Shown here piece by piece: positions 1 through 9,114 of a DNA stretch of 64,000 nucleotides. Location of the stretch: the NCBI RefSeq assembly GCF_007993865.1, contig NZ_VIUH01000001.1, positions 310,001-374,000 of the forward strand, in the 5' to 3' direction. A model generated the notes under the pieces. That model was given only the letters and a program-made list of their open reading frames with translations. It did no database searches and was not told where the DNA came from. Numbering within the stretch: the first letter of the stretch is position 1; every line of letters begins with the position of its first letter. This DNA comes from Pseudomonas sp. SJZ079. GTDB taxonomy: Bacteria > Pseudomonadota > Gammaproteobacteria > Pseudomonadales > Pseudomonadaceae. The position numbers were made by a program, and so were the translations under genes.

Positions 1-1
1 T

Positions 2-451
2 CAATCCTTGCGCAACAACCAAGGGGAGCAGCGTTATCAATTCGCCAACAGCCAACAGATAGTCCTGAAGCCCACAGCAGGCGATGACTGGGCGGACAAC
101 CTGGTCGGTGCGCAATACCTGGAGCTGCCGAAAGGCAGTCAAACCACCGTCAACCTCAAGGTCCGCGCCGTGCGCATGGACTCAAACGGCGCCCGACTAC
201 AGCTGAAAACCAAGGAGTTCGACCGTGAGGTGATCCTGCCGGTGCCCGAACTACCACTGCTCACACTCGACCACCCGATTGCGCTGAGTTTTACCTTCAA
301 CAACCTCGACACACGCAAGGCCTTCTCCTTCCACCTGCTCGGCCAAGGTCGAGGCACCATCGAAATCACCGACTTCAGCGTGGTCAGCGAAGCCGTGACA
401 GATGAACTGCTGTCGTCCAAGGTCGGCGTGGTCAAGCCCAAAAAGCACTGA
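2..451 (+). CDS. C-terminal part of an unidentified beta-rich protein (cut by window edge)
   Basis: The frame is open from the window edge to the TGA ending at 451, so the true start lies outside; 149 residues are visible. The TTG at 8 is the first start-like codon but has no ribosome binding site in view. The visible part alternates short hydrophobic and polar stretches, as in a beta-sandwich (for example LELPKGSQTTVNLKVRAVRM), and ends in a basic tail KPKKH. It contains no cysteine. I do not recognise the family. It converges on the sugar dehydrogenase gene downstream. Confidence 0.6.
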   Translation, partial: QSLRNNQGEQRYQFANSQQIVLKPTAGDDWADNLVGAQYLELPKGSQTTVNLKVRAVRMDSNGARLQLKTKEFDREVILPVPELPLLTLDHPIALSFTFNNLDTRKAFSFHLLGQGRGTIEITDFSVVSEAVTDELLSSKVGVVKPKKH

Positions 452-516
452 GTGCTGAATCTGCGGCCACCTCGCAGGCATCAGCTGCACACGAATCACT
501 CGATTACAGAGGCGCG

Positions 517-1653
517 TTACTGCGCCTGCAAACTCAGGCGCAATAACTGGCCATCGGCCGCATCGGTCAGCACATACAGGTAACCATCGGGCCCCTGGCG
601 GACATCCCGAATGCGCGCACCGAGTTCTTCCAGCAAGCGCTCCTCGTGCACGACTTGATCGCCGCTCAACTCCAGCCGAATCAGCGCCTGCCCGGCCAAT
701 GCACCGATAAACAGATTGTGCTGCCAGCCCGCAAAGCGTTGGGCAGCGTAAAAGGCCATGCCGCTGATCGCCGGGGACTTCGCCCAGACGTAGTGCGGCG
801 GCTCGGTCCCGGCGACCGTCTTGCCCTGCGCTTCGGGGATCGGCAAAAGCGAATAGTTCACCCCGTGAGTGGCGATCGGCCAACCATAGTTCTTGCCGGC
901 TTGCGGGATATTGATCTCATCGCCGCCACGCGGGCCGTGTTCGTGAGTCCACAGCTGCCCGGTCCAGGGATTGAGCGCCGCGCCCTGCGGGTTACGGTGG
1001 CCATAGGACCAGATCTCCGTACGCACGCCTCGTCGCCCGACAAAGGGGTTGTCGCTCGGCACTCGGCCGTCCGGGTGCAGGCGAACCACCTTGCCTTGTA
1101 ACTTGCCGAGGTCTTGCGCGGTCGGTCGCTGGTTGTTTTCACCCAAAGTGATAAACAGGTAACCGTCACGGTCGAACACCAGGCGCGAACCGAAATGCTC
1201 GCCACTGGAAAGTTTCGGCTGCTGCCGGAAGATCACCTCGAAGCCGTCCAGTCGGCTGTTATCCACCGACAACCTGCCCCGCCCCACTGCCGTGCCGGCA
1301 TATTGACCGTCGCCGCCCTCGGCGTAGGAGAGGTAGACCCAGCGGTCCTGGGCAAACTCGGGCGACAAAGCCACATCGAGCAATCCACCCTGACCGTTGG
1401 CATAGACCCTCGGCACACCACCGATAGGGGCGGACAGTGCGCCCCGCAGGCTGACCAGACGCAAACGACCGGGCCGCTCGGTGACCAACAGGCCTTGCCG
1501 ATCCGGCAGAAAAGCCAGGCCCCAGGGGTGTTCCAGCCCCGAAAGCAAAACGGTGACCTGCACCACACCTCGCTCGCTGGGGTATTCCGCAGCCTGTGCC
1601 GCGGTCAGTAACACGACCAGGCTCAAGGCCGAGACACAGCGTTTCAGCGACAT
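517..1653 (-). CDS. yliI: Periplasmic PQQ-dependent aldose sugar dehydrogenase (YliI-like)
   Basis: Predicted soluble quinoprotein of the glucose/sorbosone dehydrogenase family, which oxidises aldoses in the periplasm using PQQ. The 378-aa product has a Sec signal peptide (about 1-21, ending TAAQA). Family motifs are present: HPWGLAFLP (42-50), GEHFGSR (151-157, with the catalytic-type His), GHRNPQG (218-224) and HEHGPRGGDE (237-246), as expected for a six-bladed propeller. The length matches the family. AGGAG lies 7 bases before the ATG. Symbol assigned by resemblance to E. coli YliI; the in vivo substrate is unknown. Confidence 0.85.
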   Translation of the reverse strand: MSLKRCVSALSLVVLLTAAQAAEYPSERGVVQVTVLLSGLEHPWGLAFLPDRQGLLVTERPGRLRLVSLRGALSAPIGGVPRVYANGQGGLLDVALSPEFAQDRWVYLSYAEGGDGQYAGTAVGRGRLSVDNSRLDGFEVIFRQQPKLSSGEHFGSRLVFDRDGYLFITLGENNQRPTAQDLGKLQGKVVRLHPDGRVPSDNPFVGRRGVRTEIWSYGHRNPQGAALNPWTGQLWTHEHGPRGGDEINIPQAGKNYGWPIATHGVNYSLLPIPEAQGKTVAGTEPPHYVWAKSPAISGMAFYAAQRFAGWQHNLFIGALAGQALIRLELSGDQVVHEERLLEELGARIRDVRQGPDGYLYVLTDAADGQLLRLSLQAQ

Positions 1654-1797
1654 GCTTTTCTCCTACGGGAAGTCGCCCTGGCTTGCCGCTTCCCGACCCG
1701 ATGATCGTGCACTAAGGCCAGCCTGCACCCACTCACGCCACGTGTTCAACGTGCGAGCCTGGGACTGCAAACATCCAGGCTCAGGCAGCTGTACCAG

Positions 1798-2520
1798 TCA
1801 ATACATCGCGTAATTGCGTTCGATGGCACGGTACTCGCCGCTCGCACGAATCGCGGCAAGTCCTCGGTCGAACAGCTTGCGCGGCCCCTCCTGTGCGAAG
1901 CCCACCTGATAGGGCGTCGGCGGGAACACCGAATACTCGGCGAGCGGCTGGCTGACATCGACCTGATCCAGCACTTCACGGTTGAAGTAACGGAAAATGC
2001 GCATATCGGCAACCACCACATCGATCCGCCCGCTGTAGAGCAGACGATTGCGCGCGATCTGCCGGGCCTCTTCGTGGTAACGCGGATTGCTCTCGGCCAT
2101 ACGCTGGAATTCGTTACCGAGTAAAAAGCGCGCACGCTGAAAGGCGCTGACCGAGTATTGGCCCAGGTCGGCAATCCGCTGGATGTGGTAGTGCCGCACC
2201 CGCAGGGCGATCGCAACATTCTGGTAGTAGATATAGGGTTCGGAATAGAAGGCGCTGATACCGCTCTGGGTATTGGTTGAGGCAATACCGTCGATTTCCC
2301 CCCGACGCAGCATCAAGTGCAGACGTTCCATCGGCGCATAGCGGACCTCAACGGTAAAACCGGCGCGCTGCGCGGCGGCAACCACTATCTCGTACTCCAG
2401 CCCTCTGGCCTCGCCTTCGAACACGTAGGGAGGTTTATTGCTGCCGAAGCCCAAGCGCAGCGGCTCTGCCACTGCCATCAAACTGAGCCAGAACAGGCCG
2501 AGCCCCCATAACCATTGCAT
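1798..2520 (-). CDS. Extracellular solute-binding protein, family 3-like
   Basis: A 240-aa periplasmic protein of the SBP_bac_3 fold, the family that binds polar amino acids or acts as a receptor module. A signal peptide (about 1-18, ending AVA) is followed by the usual opening RLGFGSNKPPYVF and GLEYEIVVAAA. The open frame runs further upstream, but the ATG at 2520 is chosen because the signal peptide starts there. No permease or ATPase gene is adjacent, so this may be an orphan binding protein. It is divergent from the oxidoreductase gene at 2689. Confidence 0.8.
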   Translation of the reverse strand: MQWLWGLGLFWLSLMAVAEPLRLGFGSNKPPYVFEGEARGLEYEIVVAAAQRAGFTVEVRYAPMERLHLMLRRGEIDGIASTNTQSGISAFYSEPYIYYQNVAIALRVRHYHIQRIADLGQYSVSAFQRARFLLGNEFQRMAESNPRYHEEARQIARNRLLYSGRIDVVVADMRIFRYFNREVLDQVDVSQPLAEYSVFPPTPYQVGFAQEGPRKLFDRGLAAIRASGEYRAIERNYAMY

Positions 2521-2688
2521 CTCATGCCCTTTTGTCTGCCAACAGCGCATGCCCAGGCTAACCGCTGAAGGTGCCAGCGAACCAGCACCGCGCGTTATCA
2601 CCGGCGACGATAGCGCGCAATTCGCCCACTGTCGGATACTACGATCTAGACTGATTGCCACCTGTTTAGTGCCCCTGGGAGAACCTTC

Positions 2689-3669
2689 ATGCTCAAAGCC
2701 GAATACCAACAACGCGGCCCGGTGCCGCAAGATGTGATCGCTGCGGTCGAGTTACAGCTGCCGCCGCTGGCCGCTGGCCAGGTGCGCATCAAGGTGCTGG
2801 CCGCGCCCATCAACCCATCCGACGTGCTCACCCTGACCGGCGAGTACGGCATACTGCCGCCCCTGCCGGCAATCGGTGGCAATGAGGGTGTCGGCCGTGT
2901 CGAAGAACTGGGACCGGATGTCAGCACGCTGAAGGTCGGCCAGATGGTGTTGTTGCCGGTCGGCTGCGGTACCTGGGTCACTCACCTGAATGCCTCGGCC
3001 CATAAGCTGATTCCACTGCCGGAGGCCGACCCACAGCAGTTGGCGATGATGACCGTCAACCCGCCGACCGCCTCCCTGCTGCTCAGCGAGTTCGTCGCCC
3101 TCAAGCCAGGCGACTGGGTGATCCAGAATGCCGCCAACTCCGGCGTCGGCAGCTACCTGATCCAGCTGGCCAAACTGCGCGGGTTCAAAACCATCAACGT
3201 GGTACGCCGCGAATCCGCAGTGGCGGGAGTCACCGCCGAAGGCGGCGATGTGGTGCTGGTGGATGGTCCGGACCTGGCCAAACGTGTGCGCGAGGCCACC
3301 GCTGGCGCGCCGGTGCTGCTGGGCATCGATGCAGTGGGCGGCACGGCCACGGACCACCTCGCCGCGAGCCTGGGCGACGGCGGCATTCTGGTTAACTACG
3401 GGATGATGAGTCGGCAACCCTGCCAGGTGTCGCCGGCGTCTTTCGTGTTCCGCGGCGTCACCCTGAAGGGCTTCTGGCTGGCCAAGTGGTTCCAGAACGC
3501 CAGCCAGGCCGAGCAGATGAAGGTATTTGGCGAACTGACCCAACTGATCGCCAGCGGCAAGCTGCAGACCCGCGTGGCCGCGACCTTCGACGTCAGCCAG
3601 ATCAAGCAAGCGGTTGCCGCAGCCGCTGGCGGCGAGCGCAATGGCAAGATACTGATAGTGCCGAAGTAA
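2689..3669 (+). CDS. Zinc-independent MDR alcohol dehydrogenase / 2-enoyl thioester reductase-like
   Basis: A 326-aa medium-chain dehydrogenase/reductase. The N-terminal catalytic domain has NPSD (42-45) and GGNEGVG (63-69); the Rossmann domain has NSGVGS (150-155). Together these resemble the MECR/ETR branch (NADPH-dependent trans-2-enoyl thioester reductases) more than generic quinone oxidoreductases. No structural zinc cysteine cluster is visible. Start chosen at ATG with GGGAGAACC upstream. The substrate cannot be read from the sequence; quinone reductase is the main alternative. Confidence 0.8.
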   Translation: MLKAEYQQRGPVPQDVIAAVELQLPPLAAGQVRIKVLAAPINPSDVLTLTGEYGILPPLPAIGGNEGVGRVEELGPDVSTLKVGQMVLLPVGCGTWVTHLNASAHKLIPLPEADPQQLAMMTVNPPTASLLLSEFVALKPGDWVIQNAANSGVGSYLIQLAKLRGFKTINVVRRESAVAGVTAEGGDVVLVDGPDLAKRVREATAGAPVLLGIDAVGGTATDHLAASLGDGGILVNYGMMSRQPCQVSPASFVFRGVTLKGFWLAKWFQNASQAEQMKVFGELTQLIASGKLQTRVAATFDVSQIKQAVAAAAGGERNGKILIVPK

Positions 3670-3892
3670 TCGCCGGCAGATTAGCCAGTCACCCGTCGGC
3701 GCCTCACGCGGCCGGCGGGTACCGGGACACTAACCAGACCTACCCCCGGATACAGTTCGGGAAAACCCTCGCCCCCGGCCCTGCTTCCCGGATTGCATCC
3801 GGGGCCATGCCCGGGCCAAGCACCACCAGGTCGGCTACATTCGAGCTGCGCATCGCTCAACCTCCACCGACCTTCGTCACTAACCGGGCTGC

Positions 3893-5251
3893 TTACTCCG
3901 CCGCCGGCTTGCGGCGCTTGAGCGGCGCCAAACCGTCCTGACTGACCAGTACCGGGGCATCAGCCTTGGGTTTGTTGACCGTATTACGCTTGGCCGGCGC
4001 CTTGGCGGCCACCTTCTTCACCGCGCCCTTCTTGGCGGTCTTGCCGTCGGCAGTTTTTTTCTTCTTCGCCCCCACCGCCTTGCCGGAGGCCTTGAGATTT
4101 TTCGGCCCCTGGTAGATGCCCAGCACATCCTTGATGTTGCGGCGTTCGAAGCGCTGCTTGAGGTAGCGCTCAATGCTCGACATCAGGTTCCAGTCGTTGT
4201 GGCAGATCAGCGAAATCGCCAAACCTTCGCCACCGGCGCGACCGGTACGGCCGATGCGGTGCACGTATTCATCGCCCGAGCGCGGCATGTCGAAGTTGAT
4301 CACCAGGTCCAGGCCGTCGACGTCCAGACCACGGGCCGCCACGTCGGTGGCCACCAGAATCTTCACTGCGCCCTGCTTGAGGCGGTCGATGGCCAGCTTG
4401 CGGTCCTTCTGATCCTTCTCGCCGTGCAGCACGAATGCCTTGAACTCATGGGCGACCAGCTTGCCATACAGGCGATCGGCCTGAACCCGGGTGTTGGTGA
4501 AGATGATCGCCTTGTCATAGGTCTCGTTGGCCAACAGCCACTCGACCAAACGCTCTTTGTGGTAATTGTGGTCGGCGGTGATGATCTGCTGGCGGGTGCC
4601 CTCGTTGAGCTGACTGACGGCGTTAAGCTGCAGGTGCTGCGGCTCTTTGAGTACCTTGCCGACCATCTCGCGCAACCCTGCACCGCCACTGGTGGCGGAG
4701 AACAGCAGGGTCTGGCGTTCTGGGCTGCTGCAGAGGTCGGCCAGGCGCTGCACATTCTCGGCAAAGCCCATGTCGAGCATGCGGTCGGCCTCATCGAGCA
4801 CCAGCACTTCGACCTCATCCAGCGGCAAGTTGCCGGCGTTGGCGTGTTCGATCAGGCGCCCCGGCGTGCCGATCAGGATGTCCACCCGACGCAGCATGGC
4901 CGCCTGCTGCTTGAAGTCCTCGCCGCCGGTGATCAGGCCGGCCTTGATGAAGGTGAACTGGGCGAAACGCTCGACTTCCTTGAGGGTCTGTTGCGCCAAC
5001 TCGCGGGTCGGCAGCAGGATCACCGCGCGCAGGCTCATACGGGGTTGGGCCGCACCGTCACCGAGCAGACGATTGAGCATGGGCAACACGAAGGCGGCCG
5101 TCTTGCCACTACCCGTCTGTGCGATCACCCTTAAATCGCGTCCCTGCAATGCCAGCGGAATAGCTGCCACCTGCACCGGGGTGGGCTCGACAAAGTTCAG
5201 CTCAGCCACGGCTTTAAGCAGGCGTTCATGCAGGGCGAATTGAGAAAACAC
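3893..5251 (-). CDS. DEAD-box ATP-dependent RNA helicase
   Basis: Cytoplasmic RNA helicase with a complete DEAD-box core. Counting from the GTG at 5251 it has a Q motif near 20-27, AQTGSGKT (44-51), PTRELA, the DEAD box (VLVLDEADRMLDMGF), SAT and RIGRTGRAG. The last ~70 residues are a Lys/Ala-rich basic tail (AVGAKKKKTADGK), typical of RNA-binding extensions in pseudomonad RhlE/SrmB-type helicases. I prefer the GTG because GAGG lies 9 bases before it and the protein then starts VFSQFALHERLL; an in-frame ATG at 5290 would add 13 residues but lacks a good RBS. Confidence 0.9.
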   Translation of the reverse strand: MFSQFALHERLLKAVAELNFVEPTPVQVAAIPLALQGRDLRVIAQTGSGKTAAFVLPMLNRLLGDGAAQPRMSLRAVILLPTRELAQQTLKEVERFAQFTFIKAGLITGGEDFKQQAAMLRRVDILIGTPGRLIEHANAGNLPLDEVEVLVLDEADRMLDMGFAENVQRLADLCSSPERQTLLFSATSGGAGLREMVGKVLKEPQHLQLNAVSQLNEGTRQQIITADHNYHKERLVEWLLANETYDKAIIFTNTRVQADRLYGKLVAHEFKAFVLHGEKDQKDRKLAIDRLKQGAVKILVATDVAARGLDVDGLDLVINFDMPRSGDEYVHRIGRTGRAGGEGLAISLICHNDWNLMSSIERYLKQRFERRNIKDVLGIYQGPKNLKASGKAVGAKKKKTADGKTAKKGAVKKVAAKAPAKRNTVNKPKADAPVLVSQDGLAPLKRRKPAAE

Positions 5252-5427
5252 GGGGGTTAACCTCGACGAAAAAACGGAAATCAGCTGCATAGCCTAACGG
5301 TTTCCCGCGCTGCGGCCGAATTTCTTTGTGGATACCCGCACAACATCGCGCTGTAGGGCCTTGAACCAACGCCCCTATGCGCGCTCCAATCAACCATCAT
5401 AACGGCCCATTCGGCCCTGGAGATTGC

Positions 5428-5844
5428 ATGATCCGTTCATCTCGTACCCTGCTGATCGGTAGCGGCCTGGCCATGCTGCTGGCCGCACAAAGCACCCTGG
5501 CCGCGCCGAAACACGACAACGCCGGCAAGCATGGCTCAGGTCATAACGGCGAGGCCGGCATCCACCTGCAAGGTCCGTCTATCGATATTGGCCGCGTACG
5601 CATCATCCTCGGCGACAACCGCCACCTGATCGGCCCGAGCAGTTCGCTGCCGCCAGGCATCGCCAAGAACCTCGCCCGCGGTAAGCCGCTGCCGCCCGGC
5701 ATCGCCAAAAACTTCGACACCCGCCTGCTCGGCCAACTGCCGCGTTATGACGGCTACGAGTGGAAACAGATTGGCACCGACGTGGTACTGGTGGCGATTG
5801 CCACCGGAGTGATCTACGAAATACTGAGAAACGTACTGGACTGA
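5428..5844 (+). CDS. CigR-like anti-virulence regulator family protein
   Basis: A 138-aa envelope protein. It has a signal peptide (about 1-25, QSTLA then APKHDN), a Gly/His-rich linker (26-46), a twice-repeated LPPGIAKN motif (74-81 and 88-95), the motif LPRYDGYEW (104-112) and a hydrophobic C-terminal helix (118-133) that may sit in the membrane. This layout is that of the CigR family, named after a Salmonella SPI-3 protein; the function outside Salmonella is unclear. GGAG lies 6 bases before the chosen ATG. Confidence 0.7.
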   Translation: MIRSSRTLLIGSGLAMLLAAQSTLAAPKHDNAGKHGSGHNGEAGIHLQGPSIDIGRVRIILGDNRHLIGPSSSLPPGIAKNLARGKPLPPGIAKNFDTRLLGQLPRYDGYEWKQIGTDVVLVAIATGVIYEILRNVLD

Positions 5845-5939
5845 TCAGTCCAGGGCAGCATCGGCCCGGGTATCGAGCACCACTCGCTCGGCCAGATCGG
5901 CAGGCACTGCCACCCAGGCAATTATCCTACCCACAGGCA

Positions 5940-6833
5940 TCAGCGACGCATCTGCTTAATCAGCAGGCGCGCGCTGTCCCAGCCGACCAGCACCACCGCC
6001 AACCAGATCGGCAGATACGTCAGCCATTGCGCCGGGTCGAAATGCTCGCCGAGAAACAGCAACGCAACCGCGAATAGCAGTACCGGCTCGACGTAACTGA
6101 GAATACCGAACAACCCCAACGGCAGCAGACGACTGGAGGCCATCATCGTGGCGAACGCCAGTGCGCTGAGCAGGCCCAGCCCCGGCAACAGCCACCACAG
6201 CTGCGGGGCCAGAGTGAAGACGTCCTCTAGGCCCCAGCCGATGATCAGCCAGATCGCTATCGGCGCCATCATCAGCATTTCCAGGACGAAGCCGGACAAG
6301 GCATCCAGGCGCATCCAACGACGCAGCATGAAATACGGCGGATAGCCCAGGGCGGCCACCAGGGTGACCCAGGAAAACGCCTGGGTACGCCACAGTTCAT
6401 GCAGCACACCGACCGCCGCACAGGCCACCGCCAACTGTTGCAGCGGGCGCAAATACTCGCCATAGAACAGCCGGCCGACCAGCACCATGGCCAAGGGCAG
6501 CAGAAAGTAGCCCAGCGACACATCCAGCATGCGGCCGGCCAAGGGCGCCCAGACGAACAAGGCCCACTGGATACCCATCAGAAACGCTGCCAACGGCAAG
6601 GCGGCCAGCAATAACGGCTCATGTCGCAGGCGCACGAAGGCCGCCGCCAACACCGTCCATTGTCGCGACAGGGCGACCAGCAGCAACACCGCCGGAATCG
6701 ACCACAGCACGCGCTGAGCGAACACCTGCACACCGTCCAGCGGCGCCAGTTGCTGCACATAGCCGGGTACCAGGGCAAACAAGACCGAGGCGATTACCGA
6801 CAAGGCCACGCCACGTCCAGATAGAGTCATCAC
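5940..6833 (-). CDS. rarD: EamA-family transporter, RarD type
   Basis: A 297-aa inner-membrane protein with about ten hydrophobic segments in two EamA repeats, beginning RGVALSVIASVLFALVPGYV. The RarD subgroup is recognised from GVQVFAQRVLWSIP, GIQWALFVWA and the C-terminal SYVEPVLLFAVALLFLGE. Substrates of RarD are not established. The ATG overlaps the TGA of the upstream transporter gene by 4 bases (ATGA), so the two drug/metabolite transporters are translationally coupled. Confidence 0.85.
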   Translation of the reverse strand: MMTLSGRGVALSVIASVLFALVPGYVQQLAPLDGVQVFAQRVLWSIPAVLLLVALSRQWTVLAAAFVRLRHEPLLLAALPLAAFLMGIQWALFVWAPLAGRMLDVSLGYFLLPLAMVLVGRLFYGEYLRPLQQLAVACAAVGVLHELWRTQAFSWVTLVAALGYPPYFMLRRWMRLDALSGFVLEMLMMAPIAIWLIIGWGLEDVFTLAPQLWWLLPGLGLLSALAFATMMASSRLLPLGLFGILSYVEPVLLFAVALLFLGEHFDPAQWLTYLPIWLAVVLVGWDSARLLIKQMRR

Positions 6834-7702
6834 GCCACCTTCATAGCAGGCCGCTGCCTGCTACTGCGCCGAATCAGCAGCAGCGACACGCCGATCACCG
6901 CCCCGCCCAGGCTCAGGCGCAGTAGGTCGGCATCACGGTTCCACAGCAGCAAGTTGACCAGCAAGCCAGCCGGCACCAGCGCGTTATTCATCACCGCCAG
7001 GGTGCCGCCATCGACCAGACTGGCGCCCTTGTTCCACCAGTAAAGACCAAGCCCGGAAGCCGCCAGCGCGAGCCAGACCAACACACTCCACTGCAGCGTC
7101 GTGGCGGGCAGCTTGCTGGCGTTGCCGAACAACAGGAACGCGGGCAATGCAATAGCCAACGCGCCCAGGTAGAAGTAGCCGAAGCGTCGGTACTGCGGGA
7201 CATCCGCAGGGTGCCGCGCCAGCAGGTGCTTGTAGCCCACCTGGCCGGCGGCAAAGGTGAAGTTGGCGAGTTGCAGCAGCGCAAACCCCAGGTAGAAGTC
7301 TGCGCTGATCTGCTCGTAGCGAATCACCGCCGCCCCCGCCACCGCGACCAGCGCGGCGAGCAGGGCCCAGGGGTTGAAGCGACGATTGCAGGCGTCCTCG
7401 ATCAAGGTCACGTGCAGCGGGGTGAGAACAGTGAACAACAGCACCTCCGGCACCGTCAGCACACTGAAGCTCAGGTACAGGCAGACGTAGGTGACGCCGA
7501 ACTGCAGCGCACCGATCAGCAACATGCCACGAATGAAGCCTGGCGCCACGCCGCGCCAACGGGTCAGCGGCAGAAACACCAGCCCCGCGATGACCACGCG
7601 CGTCAGCACGGCAAAGTAGCTGTCCACCTGGCCGGCCAGGTATTCGCCGATCAGGCTGAAGGAGAAGGCCCATAGCAGGGTCACGAACACTAGATAACGC
7701 AT
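6830..7702 (-). CDS. DMT (EamA) superfamily transporter
   Basis: A 290-aa membrane protein starting MRYLVFVTLLWAFSFSLIGE, with about ten transmembrane helices in two EamA repeats. It belongs to the carboxylate/amino acid/amine transporter-like branch of the DMT superfamily; the cargo is unknown. The open frame extends 54 codons upstream, but the ATG at 7702 has GAGGTGG just before it and begins directly with a membrane helix. It forms a two-gene unit with the RarD-type gene. Confidence 0.85.
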   Translation of the reverse strand: MRYLVFVTLLWAFSFSLIGEYLAGQVDSYFAVLTRVVIAGLVFLPLTRWRGVAPGFIRGMLLIGALQFGVTYVCLYLSFSVLTVPEVLLFTVLTPLHVTLIEDACNRRFNPWALLAALVAVAGAAVIRYEQISADFYLGFALLQLANFTFAAGQVGYKHLLARHPADVPQYRRFGYFYLGALAIALPAFLLFGNASKLPATTLQWSVLVWLALAASGLGLYWWNKGASLVDGGTLAVMNNALVPAGLLVNLLLWNRDADLLRLSLGGAVIGVSLLLIRRSSRQRPAMKVA

Positions 7703-7843
7703 GGCCACCTCGCAGAAAACCGGCGACCTTAGCCTGTTAATGCTGGCGTGGCCAATGCCTTGTGCGATGCAGGCAGCGCCGCGCTCGCGAACTGCCGGAG
7801 GGTTAAGCATTGAAAAATCGCCCGTCTGCTTGCGACGCCACAT

Positions 7844-7883
7844 AAAAAAGCCCAGCCGCCCCATTTAAGAGGGTCGACTGGGC
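7844..7883 (-). terminator. Intrinsic terminator of azoR
   Basis: On the minus strand GCCCAGTCGACCC pairs imperfectly with GGGGCGGCTGGGC across an 8-base loop and is followed by six T residues. It lies about 55 bases after the azoR stop. Confidence 0.8.
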
Positions 7884-7937
7884 ATGTGCGCGCCCAGGAG
7901 CGGGGGGCGCGAAGGAAGTCGCTGTACTACTTAAACA

Positions 7938-8537
7938 TTAGGCCACTTGAGCCAGCTGCGCCTTGGCCTCGGCCAAGCCTTTTTCCAGGAACTCACCGCC
8001 CAGGTTGAGGCCCTCGGCATGGATGAAGCTGACATCGTGAATCCCGATAAAGCCCAAGGCCTGACGCAGGTAGGGTTCCTGATGATCCATGCTGCCGCCG
8101 GCATAGATACCGCCACGCGCGGTCAGCACGAAGGCGCGCTTACCACTGAGCAAGCCCTGCGGACCGCTTGCGGTGTACTGGAAAGTCACGCCGGCACGCA
8201 GCACATGGTCCAACCAGGCCTTCAGGGTGCTGGGAATGGTGAAGTTGTACATCGGCGCGGCCAGCACCAGCACGTCGGCGGCCAGCACTTCATCGGTGAG
8301 CGTGTTGGAAAGCGCCAGCGCGGCCTGCTCCGCGTCGCTCTGCTGTTCGGCCGGGGTCATCCAGCCACCCAGCAGGTTGGCATCCAGGTGCGGTACCTGA
8401 TTGACCGCCAAGTCACGCACGCTGATTCGATCGGCCGGGTGAGCCGCTTGCCAGTGGGCAATGAACTGCTCGGTGAGTTGGCGGGAAACCGAACCCTGCT
8501 GGCGGGCACTGCTTTCGATTACGAGGACGTTAGCCAT
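7938..8537 (-). CDS. azoR: FMN-dependent NADH-azoreductase
   Basis: A 199-aa flavodoxin-fold quinone/azo reductase acting in the cytoplasm on quinones and azo compounds with NADH. Visible FMN-site signatures are SARQQGSVSRQL (9-20), APMYNFTIPSTLKAWLDHV and the TARGG loop. The length matches the AzoR/AcpD family. GGAG lies 9 bases before the ATG. It is monocistronic, with its own terminator and a palindromic operator candidate upstream. Confidence 0.93.
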   Translation of the reverse strand: MANVLVIESSARQQGSVSRQLTEQFIAHWQAAHPADRISVRDLAVNQVPHLDANLLGGWMTPAEQQSDAEQAALALSNTLTDEVLAADVLVLAAPMYNFTIPSTLKAWLDHVLRAGVTFQYTASGPQGLLSGKRAFVLTARGGIYAGGSMDHQEPYLRQALGFIGIHDVSFIHAEGLNLGGEFLEKGLAEAKAQLAQVA

Positions 8538-8630
8538 GAATTTTGCTCCATCGAGGGGTTAGTGAAGGTCGATGGGCAGAGAATAGGAGCATCAATATCG
8601 ATTAAAAAGCGCAATTAATCGCCTATAAAC

Positions 8631-8645
8631 ATCAACAAAGTTGAT
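8631..8645. promoter_or_regulatory. Palindromic operator candidate upstream of azoR
   Basis: ATCAACAAAGTTGAT is a perfect 6-3-6 palindrome that fits the LysR-type T-N11-A pattern. It sits 94 bases upstream of the azoR ATG in an A/T-rich spacer. That azoR genes are often controlled by LysR-type regulators is general knowledge; no such regulator gene is adjacent to this side. Confidence 0.45.
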
Positions 8646-8706
8646 TTGTAGGTGATCCCACACTAGGCTCAATGCTGCTACCAACATCGAGCATCGCCGG
8701 GCCCGC

Positions 8707-9021
8707 TTACTTGACACCACAGGTCAACTGAACACGCAGCTTGATGATGCTGCGGGCGAACTTGACCGTCATGTTGCTGCTCTCTCCTGCTGCCAGCAGC
8801 ACCTTGCGGGTACGCGGCACTTCGGGGCCATTGCGAAACACCGCCTTACAGTGTGCAGCGGTCTGGCCGTAGTTGTAGAGCAGCACAGCGCCCATGTTGT
8901 GGTCGATTTCCTGAGTGGTGACCGACACCTCGGCGCCATTGAGTTGTTTCTCCACCTCGATCGGGTAGGCGAAAGCGGTCAGCGGCAACAGGGCGATCAA
9001 AGCACAACAGAATTTTTTCAT
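8707..9021 (-). CDS. Small secreted protein of unknown function
   Basis: A 104-aa protein with a clear Sec signal (MKKFCCALIALLPLTAFA, cleavage near 18). The mature part has two cysteines (KAVF-flanked Cys and the one in LTCGVK) that could form a disulfide, and many beta-type stretches. I recall near relatives across Pseudomonas under uninformative names. No partner gene is evident: azoR lies downstream on the same strand behind a long spacer. Confidence 0.75.
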   Translation of the reverse strand: MKKFCCALIALLPLTAFAYPIEVEKQLNGAEVSVTTQEIDHNMGAVLLYNYGQTAAHCKAVFRNGPEVPRTRKVLLAAGESSNMTVKFARSIIKLRVQLTCGVK

Positions 9022-9114
9022 GCGGCAGTCTCCAACAAAGGACTGCCAGTTTAGGGCGAGTTCGCCGCGCTGTGCACCCAGCAGCGCGATAACTCAGGTT
9101 TACAGGAGGCGGTG

